From Catenovulum sp052056295 (GTDB lineage Bacteria > Pseudomonadota > Gammaproteobacteria > Enterobacterales > Alteromonadaceae): DNA of 64,000 bases. Shown piece after piece: positions 58,396 through 64,000 of the stretch. The position numbers and the translations under genes are program-made. The stretch lies in NCBI RefSeq assembly GCF_052056295.1, contig NZ_CP182493.1, forward strand, positions 2,666,001 through 2,730,000, written 5' to 3'. Under the pieces are notes generated by a model. It searched no databases, was not told the DNA's origin, and was given only the letters and a program-made list of their open reading frames with translations. Every line of letters starts with the position of its first letter. The stretch's first letter is position 1.

Positions 58396-58413
58396 AGTGT
58401 AAATAAATCTGAC
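58396..58413 (-). promoter_or_regulatory. Candidate PrsR-binding box, copy 3
   Basis: Minus reading GTCA-GATTTA-TTTACACT, 61 bp before the -24 element. It is conserved although flanking bases have diverged from copies 1 and 2. Confidence 0.55.
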
Positions 58414-58584
58414 ATATTTTTATACTTGCTTATAAATTAAACAGATAAACAGATGTTTTTATATATCTAATTTAAAGGGCGAGCGGGTTGAATTTTATTG
58501 GTATTGAGTGGGTATTGATAACAACTTAACGTGCTTTTCAGTCAGTCGAAGAGTTGTTGAAAAGTAACGGGTGGTTTTGATACA

Positions 58585-58622
58585 AAAATGCCTTGTCTGT
58601 TTATCACGCGACAAGGCATTTT
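58585..58622 (-). terminator. Rho-independent terminator after prsT
   Basis: Twelve-bp stem AAAATGCCTTGT / ACAAGGCATTTT, followed by T-run on the minus strand. Confidence 0.8.
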
Positions 58623-58650
58623 AGTCAAAAGACAAATTGCTTAAATGAGA

Positions 58651-61428
58651 TTACAAAGTTGCTTGAGTCTCTGCTATCAACTGCTTTTCTGTATCAGTAT
58701 TCGGCTTGAGCTCAGACAGTACTCTGTTGGCTTCACCTTTTTGTCCTAATTTTGCTAGTGCTTTTGCTTTGTTAACCGACATTTCAATATTGCCAGGCGA
58801 TTTTGCAAGGGCCAGGTTAAATTGTTCAATTGCCTCATTCGCTTGATTGTTAGCTAATAGAGTCATGCCATAAGTGTCTATGATCGCAGGGCTTTGAGGG
58901 GCTAGCTTAATTGCTTGTTCAGCGTATGCAAGCGCCTGTTTAGCTTGGTTAAACTGTAAGTTAAGGTAAGCCAGATTGTTTAATACTAATGGGCTTGTTG
59001 GATGATTAGCATTCAAATCCAAATATTCTTGTTCAGCATTTTTAAAGTCTTTTTCATTTAAATATGCGTTGGCTAACATTATCTGGACTTTAAATGATTT
59101 TTTTCCTTCATTTTGGTTCGCCGGGTTGTTTAGGTAGTCTTGCAAAAGTGCTTTGGCCTTGCTTGGACTGCTTACTCGAGCTAACGCATTTGACCAAGCA
59201 AGCACATTGGTTGCATTTGGCTTTAGCTCATAAGCTTGTTTGTAATATATGTTTGCTTGTGAGTAATCTTTTTTCGCCATGGCTTGATTACCCAATATAG
59301 AAGATAGTAACCAATGCGAATTGGTAGCTGGATGAGCTTTTACTTCTTCTAACGCTGTTTGATCTAAAGATTTACCCAATCTGCTTTGGTAATCTAGTTT
59401 TAGCAGCTTTAACCCTATATTAGCAGGGTGGCGAACTAAGGTCTTTTCAACCGTTAATAACGCAGCGTCCAAATCACCAGCAACTTCATAAGTTGTATAG
59501 AGTTTTTGCGCAGCATGTAGGCTGTCAGGATTCTTTACATTGACAGATTTGAAGTTGTCTATTGCTAGCTTCCACTCTTTTTGCTTAAGGTGAATATCAC
59601 CAATTAACAATTCAATGCCGTTAATAGGGTTTTGGCTATTTTTTATTGAGGTTAAGGTTTCTAATGCTTGTTTATTTTTGTTTTGTAAACTAAACAAATA
59701 AGCTTGGCCAAGCTTAAGAAAATTGTCTTGAGGTTTGTCAATTGTAGCCTTTTTATAAAATGCCTCTGCTTGCTCGGCAAATTTTGCGTCCTGATTGGCT
59801 ATTGCCAATAAATTGCGCATTGCTGGTGCGTGAGAACTGTTATTGCCAATTAACCTAGTGTATTTATCTAAAGCTTGCTGATATTGCTCTGCTTTATGCT
59901 GATACAAGGCTAATTTAAATAATGCCGCAGGGTTGTTACTGTCAAGCTTAAGTACAGTTTCAAGCTTTTGTTGTGCTTGCTCTGGCTGCTGCTGTTGTTC
60001 AAAAATGGTCGCTTCTAATAAATGCCCTTGGGTTTGCTGAGTAACCTCACTTTCACCTTGCCATTGTTTAGCAATTTTAAGCGCTTCTTCTAATTTCCCT
60101 TGGCTAAGGTAACCCATTGCCAAGCCTTGTTTAGCCAAGGCTAGTTCAGGGTTCAGTTGTAGTGCTTTTTCTAAACTTTCAATCCCTTGCTCACCCTGGT
60201 TGAGCTTCAATTGCATTAAGCCTTGTTTGGCTATCTCATTTGGATCGTCACTAGTTAAATTAATTGAGGTTTCGAGCAATTCTTGCGCAGCTGCAGAATC
60301 ACCTGACTGCAATAAATATTGACTTGCGCTGGTTAAGAGTGAAGCGTCAGACTCAGTCACATTAGTCATATTCTTGAGGTTTTTTAACGCCAACTCGTCG
60401 TAACCTAGTTTCAATTGTAGATCTATTAACAGGCGTTTAGCTAAATGATCGTTTGGAATTTGATCGGCAATAGCTGATAGGTGCTCAAATGCTTGTTCAT
60501 ATTTCTTCAACTGATAATTACTGTAGCCAGCAATCAAACGATTCATACTCGAATCAATATTGCCTTGAATTGCTTTTTCTGAGAATAATTTCGCTTGTTC
60601 AAAGTTTTTGTTATTAAACTCTATTTGGCCTTTTAATTGTTGAATATAACTTCCATTTGGCACAGCTTTTAATAAGCGGTTAACCACAGGCTCTGCTTTA
60701 TCAAAGTCACTATTGCCTACGTACGCGGTAGCTAAAAACATTTGAAACTGTGGATATTTAGGCATCAGCTTAGTTAAGCTTTCATATGCGCTAACAGCAT
60801 GCTGGCTTTGTCCCTGCATTAAACCGATTCGGCCTTTTAAAATGAGTGCATCTATGCTGTTGTTGTTTGTCGCTAAAACTTGTTCAACTAAGCTAATTGC
60901 TTCGTCTACATTTTGTTCGCTAATGGCCATATAAGCTTTAGCTAGTGCTGTAATGTCCGCTTGTTGGTTTTCTTCAATAATGCTCTCAAACTTTGCTACC
61001 GCTTCTAAATACTTTCTATCTTCAATGTCTACGGCCGCTGCATAATATTGTATGATTGGAGAGTCTTGTTCTTTTGCAAGCTGTAAGATTGCTGACAAGC
61101 TGTTGTTTAAATAATAACTTCGGACTAATAAGTTATTGGCTGTTGTTTGTTGTTCTGCGGTTAACCCCAACTCAAGTGCTCGTGTTAGTTCTTTTATCGC
61201 AGCGTTGGTTTGACCTGTTTGAAAATAAAGTTCACCAAGGGTGAAACGGTAGACAGCTTGTTCAGTGTTTTGCTCAATTGCATTTTTAAGTTCGACAATA
61301 GCAGCATCAGTTTTATTGTCATTTATGTAATCTGTTGCTTGCTGGTAATGTTCGTCGGCTGTTTTTCCGAAGCAGCCCGTTAATGCAATACATAGAGCAA
61401 TTGTTGAGAGCTTGAATGGCGTATTCAT
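58651..61428 (-). CDS. prsT: XrtA/PEP-CTERM system TPR-repeat lipoprotein
   Basis: 925 residues. Lipobox ALTGC after a short signal, then TPR-like repeats through most of the length (DEHYQQATDYINDNKTDAAI, ALYLQ-type pairs, AYLNEKDFKNAEQEYLDL, YLNLQFNQAKQALAYAEQAI). This size and architecture match PrsT, which is found beside exosortase EPS loci and is thought to act in polysaccharide export or assembly at the outer membrane. Divergent from the GNAT/FemAB-like gene. No PrsR box in its 110-bp upstream gap. Confidence 0.9.
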   Translation of the reverse strand: MNTPFKLSTIALCIALTGCFGKTADEHYQQATDYINDNKTDAAIVELKNAIEQNTEQAVYRFTLGELYFQTGQTNAAIKELTRALELGLTAEQQTTANNLLVRSYYLNNSLSAILQLAKEQDSPIIQYYAAAVDIEDRKYLEAVAKFESIIEENQQADITALAKAYMAISEQNVDEAISLVEQVLATNNNSIDALILKGRIGLMQGQSQHAVSAYESLTKLMPKYPQFQMFLATAYVGNSDFDKAEPVVNRLLKAVPNGSYIQQLKGQIEFNNKNFEQAKLFSEKAIQGNIDSSMNRLIAGYSNYQLKKYEQAFEHLSAIADQIPNDHLAKRLLIDLQLKLGYDELALKNLKNMTNVTESDASLLTSASQYLLQSGDSAAAQELLETSINLTSDDPNEIAKQGLMQLKLNQGEQGIESLEKALQLNPELALAKQGLAMGYLSQGKLEEALKIAKQWQGESEVTQQTQGHLLEATIFEQQQQPEQAQQKLETVLKLDSNNPAALFKLALYQHKAEQYQQALDKYTRLIGNNSSHAPAMRNLLAIANQDAKFAEQAEAFYKKATIDKPQDNFLKLGQAYLFSLQNKNKQALETLTSIKNSQNPINGIELLIGDIHLKQKEWKLAIDNFKSVNVKNPDSLHAAQKLYTTYEVAGDLDAALLTVEKTLVRHPANIGLKLLKLDYQSRLGKSLDQTALEEVKAHPATNSHWLLSSILGNQAMAKKDYSQANIYYKQAYELKPNATNVLAWSNALARVSSPSKAKALLQDYLNNPANQNEGKKSFKVQIMLANAYLNEKDFKNAEQEYLDLNANHPTSPLVLNNLAYLNLQFNQAKQALAYAEQAIKLAPQSPAIIDTYGMTLLANNQANEAIEQFNLALAKSPGNIEMSVNKAKALAKLGQKGEANRVLSELKPNTDTEKQLIAETQATL

Positions 61429-61537
61429 AATAATCCTTATAACTTTAAAATTATTTTTCGCTTATAGAAATTAAGTATATAGAGTTTAGTTGCGGTATAG
61501 TAGAGTTTCTATAACTTAGTATAAAAACAACCTTTGG

Positions 61538-62605
61538 ATGTTACAAAAACAACTAAAAACTGAGATAACCAGCGATGCAGATTCTTTTATTGCTGCGTTA
61601 AGCCAGTTATCAAATAGTGCATTTAATTCACCTTTTACTTCACCTTTGTGGATGAGTAGTTGGGCTAAGTTTCCCTGCAATTGTAAATTTATTATCTGTT
61701 TCGCAGACAATAAAGTTGTTGGTGTTGCCGGTTTGGCGTTTAAAGCTCAAAGTCGTTATGGATTAACTTGGCAGCAAGCGTATTTGCATCGAACTGGTTT
61801 AGATGAATTTGATCAAATATGGCCAGAGTGTAACGATGTTATCGCCTTGCCAGAATATAAAACCCAGGTGTGGCAGGCTGTGTATGATTATTTTCAGCAG
61901 AGCAATGCGCTAGAGTTATTGGTTGGCTTGTCTGACTCGCTTGAGTTTATAGAAAATAGCCAAAGTTTACCTTGGTACAAAGATTATACTTCTGCAAACT
62001 ATGCTCGCCGTTTACGCCAAGATTATTCAAATATAAACAATTTATTAAGTTGTTTGTCGCGCAATTCTCGCTCACAACTTAAGCGTGCAATCAACAAGCT
62101 TGCTACTCCGGTAAGTTTGCAGTGTGCACAAAATACAACACAAGCTTTGCAGATGTTTGATTGGGCATCGACACATCACAAAAAACGCTGGCACGACAGC
62201 GGCTTTTTAAACAGTCATTTTGTCGAATTTCATAAAAGCTTGATTTGTGCAGGAGTCGACAACAATCAAGTTGCATTGTTACAAGTATCTATCGGAGAAC
62301 AAGTCGCAGCGGTTTATTATTACTTTTTGCAAGATAAACGTGTATATTTTTATCTTGGCTCAGTAAATTACCAAGACTTTGACGATAAACACAAAGTTGG
62401 CTTGCTATCACACTGTTACGCCATCAGTCATTTTGCGGGCTTAGGATATGAGTTATATGATTTTTTAGCTGGTGAAGCTAGATATAAAGCGTCTTTGTCT
62501 GATGTGGTAACCGAACAATGTATGTATGTAATTACCAAGCCGACGGTCAAATTGAAAATCATCAAGGCATTAAAATCATTAAAACAGATAATAACTAGAA
62601 ACTAA
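61538..62605 (+). CDS. GNAT/FemAB-like acyltransferase (Acetyltransf_6 type)
   Basis: 355 residues, no signal peptide. Two GNAT-like halves; the second has LSRNSRSQLKRAINKL, ASTHHKKRWHDSGFLN, EQVAAVYYYFLQDKRVYFYLGSVN and YDFLAGEARYKASLSD. This type occurs in exosortase EPS loci and in cellulose-linked CelD-like proteins. It may acylate a polysaccharide precursor or cell-wall sugar. Sixteen bases upstream of the YetA-like gene, so the two are probably one transcript. Confidence 0.75.
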   Translation: MLQKQLKTEITSDADSFIAALSQLSNSAFNSPFTSPLWMSSWAKFPCNCKFIICFADNKVVGVAGLAFKAQSRYGLTWQQAYLHRTGLDEFDQIWPECNDVIALPEYKTQVWQAVYDYFQQSNALELLVGLSDSLEFIENSQSLPWYKDYTSANYARRLRQDYSNINNLLSCLSRNSRSQLKRAINKLATPVSLQCAQNTTQALQMFDWASTHHKKRWHDSGFLNSHFVEFHKSLICAGVDNNQVALLQVSIGEQVAAVYYYFLQDKRVYFYLGSVNYQDFDDKHKVGLLSHCYAISHFAGLGYELYDFLAGEARYKASLSDVVTEQCMYVITKPTVKLKIIKALKSLKQIITRN

Positions 62606-62621
62606 ATATGGAACAGTTTGC

Positions 62622-64000
62622 ATGAACCCGAGTTTAAATATTTCATTTTCTTTAACAGAACACCTCGGGATAGCTAGAAATAACCAAATCTGCCGTTTTT
62701 CAGTGCCTTTTAAACAAGGGCAAGTTACTTCAATTGAGCATATAGGTATACAAAACCAAGCTGGTGAATTCGTTACTTGTAGTAAACAAGTGTTGGCTCA
62801 TTGGCCTGACAATAGCATCAAATGGCTTAGTTTGGAGTTTTTTGCAACCATAGCTGCCACACAAAGTGAACAATGGGCTGTGGTGGTAGCTGATTCTTTT
62901 GCTGAACAAGAAGCTGCGCTGCAACCTGAGCTAGAAGATACAGCTCCTGTTTTACATAGTGTTCGTTTAAAACTAAAAGATTATCCACTTGTTGAGATGC
63001 CGATAGAGTGGCATAACAGCACAACAACACAAATCAGTACTTCATTTGATACGTCATTGGTGCTACCGACAGATCAGCGGATTAAATTAAATTTAAGCAA
63101 AAAAAGTTATCAACAAAACGGCGATACTCTCTACTCAGCAACACTATTAAATGCCCGTGCAGCGACTCATGCTGGTGGGCTATGGGATTTAGGCGATAGC
63201 GCGTCGATTGAAATTGAATACTGCGAATTGGTTTTTCTTAAAAATGAAAAACAATTATCTGTAATTGAGCTAGCAGACGAAAAAACATTGAACCTCGGGC
63301 AAGATATAGCCCGAGTTGTCCAAGTTGCCAGTGGTGGCGAAAATTGGCAAAGCCCAGTCCACCTAGATAAAAATTTGCAAGTGCCATTAAAACAAAATGG
63401 TGCGCTGGTGTATGGCGCAGACGGTCAGTGGGAAAACCTTGCTACCGCCAGATTAAACCCAAGTGTAAAATGTGCTGACACCTTCATTATTCAACCACAA
63501 CAATTTTGGCAAAACTTTCCAAAAGGGCTGGCGCTAACAGACAACAAAATAGTGGTTGAATTGCTACCTAAATGTGATTATTTGCATGAGCTGCAAGCTG
63601 GTGAACAAACAACACTGCAAGTTAGCTGTTACAACCAGCAAAATAAAACTGATTTTGTTAGCCAAGCGCTGACTATTCAAGTTGATTTAACTCATGTGCA
63701 AAATAGCCAAGTATGGCCGTATTTTTACCAAGCACAAGAATTGTCACCAATAGAAAGTATCATCCAGCGTGGTGTAAATGGCGCGAGTAACTTCTTTGCG
63801 AAACGCGAAGTGGTGGATGAATATGGTTGGCGCAATTTTGGTGATTTATATGCCGATCACGAAACCGATGGTTACCAAGGAGAGGATATTTTTGTCTCCC
63901 ACTACAATAACCAATACGATCCTATTTATGGTTTTTTGCGCCAGTGGACATTAACCCAAGATTCGCGTTGGTTAGAGCTCGCGCAAGATTTAGCTAAACA
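62622..64000 (+). CDS. YetA/PcRGLX-like protein, RIFT-barrel N-terminus (partial, cut by window edge)
   Basis: Open frame from the ATG at 62622 to the window end (about 459 residues). The N-terminus looks like the RIFT-barrel domain of YetA and the exo-rhamnogalacturonan lyase PcRGLX: FSVPFKQGQVTS, LAHWPDNSIKWLSLEFF. A later part has GASNFFAKREVVDEYGWRNFGDLYADHE, as in the following helical domain. No signal peptide is seen, so it may be cytoplasmic. PL26-type activity is possible but unproven; as the C-terminus is missing the catalytic residues cannot be judged. Confidence 0.6.
   Translation, partial: MNPSLNISFSLTEHLGIARNNQICRFSVPFKQGQVTSIEHIGIQNQAGEFVTCSKQVLAHWPDNSIKWLSLEFFATIAATQSEQWAVVVADSFAEQEAALQPELEDTAPVLHSVRLKLKDYPLVEMPIEWHNSTTTQISTSFDTSLVLPTDQRIKLNLSKKSYQQNGDTLYSATLLNARAATHAGGLWDLGDSASIEIEYCELVFLKNEKQLSVIELADEKTLNLGQDIARVVQVASGGENWQSPVHLDKNLQVPLKQNGALVYGADGQWENLATARLNPSVKCADTFIIQPQQFWQNFPKGLALTDNKIVVELLPKCDYLHELQAGEQTTLQVSCYNQQNKTDFVSQALTIQVDLTHVQNSQVWPYFYQAQELSPIESIIQRGVNGASNFFAKREVVDEYGWRNFGDLYADHETDGYQGEDIFVSHYNNQYDPIYGFLRQWTLTQDSRWLELAQDLAK

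Noticed and set aside
40717..62605. Exosortase (xrtA) gene
   Set aside because: I looked for a multi-helix protein with the exosortase Cys/Arg/His motifs among the genes here and saw none; it must lie outside the window.

Overview
The window looks like chromosomal DNA of a low-GC marine gammaproteobacterium, most likely Alteromonadales (Alteromonadaceae, perhaps Catenovulum-like). The grounds are the 16S sequence, a sthA-fabR-trmA-rrn arrangement close to the one in E. coli, TonB-dependent carbohydrate uptake without SusD, and a PEP-CTERM/exosortase regulatory locus. The genus is a guess from general knowledge and was not checked.

1-28.1 kb is a polysaccharide utilisation locus for an acetylated, uronate-rich glycan. 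Rhamnogalacturonan I with arabinan and glucuronate decoration fits best. It encodes two tandem-domain SGNH/CE12-like acetylesterases (1-2336, cut by the window edge, and 23181-24725), a PL11 rhamnogalacturonan lyase with a long modular tail, a TonB-dependent receptor, a GH43-like protein, a GH115 alpha-glucuronidase and a GH51 arabinofuranosidase. Cytoplasmic steps are an RpiB-family isomerase (possibly replacing KduI), KduD and KdgK, with class II FBP aldolase and class I fructose-1,6-bisphosphatase for gluconeogenesis from the triose product. DeoR- and GntR-type regulators sit in the middle. A direct repeat TGATTG-N4-TGATTG lies upstream of six transcription units here and looks like a shared operator. 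17989-18623 holds no gene but is full of nested inverted repeats.

28.1-40.6 kb is core genome: sthA, a fatty acid desaturase divergent from fabR with a FabR operator between them, trmA, a DUF5610-like protein, a membrane-anchored RRM protein, and a complete rRNA operon (tandem promoters, 16S, tRNA-Ile, tRNA-Ala, 23S, 5S, terminator).

40.7-62.6 kb is a PEP-CTERM/exosortase-associated region without the exosortase itself. It has the XrtA-type ATPase, and a six-gene minus-strand operon: Tat-secreted GYWK-motif protein, PqqD-like protein, HprK-related kinase, nucleotidyltransferase, PrsK, PrsR. It also has a serine protease, YdcF/ElyC-like and patatin-like proteins, an acyltransferase/ThiF/nitroreductase trio, four PEP-CTERM proteins (three in an exact 1179-bp tandem array) and the TPR lipoprotein PrsT. 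All four PEP-CTERM genes and the Tat-protein operon have sigma-54 type -24/-12 elements, with a shared upstream box GTCA-N6-TTTACAYT (written on the coding strand) 48-71 bp further upstream. This implies one PrsK-PrsR/RpoN regulon that includes the prsKR operon. A GNAT/FemAB-like gene and a truncated YetA/PcRGLX-like gene close the window.
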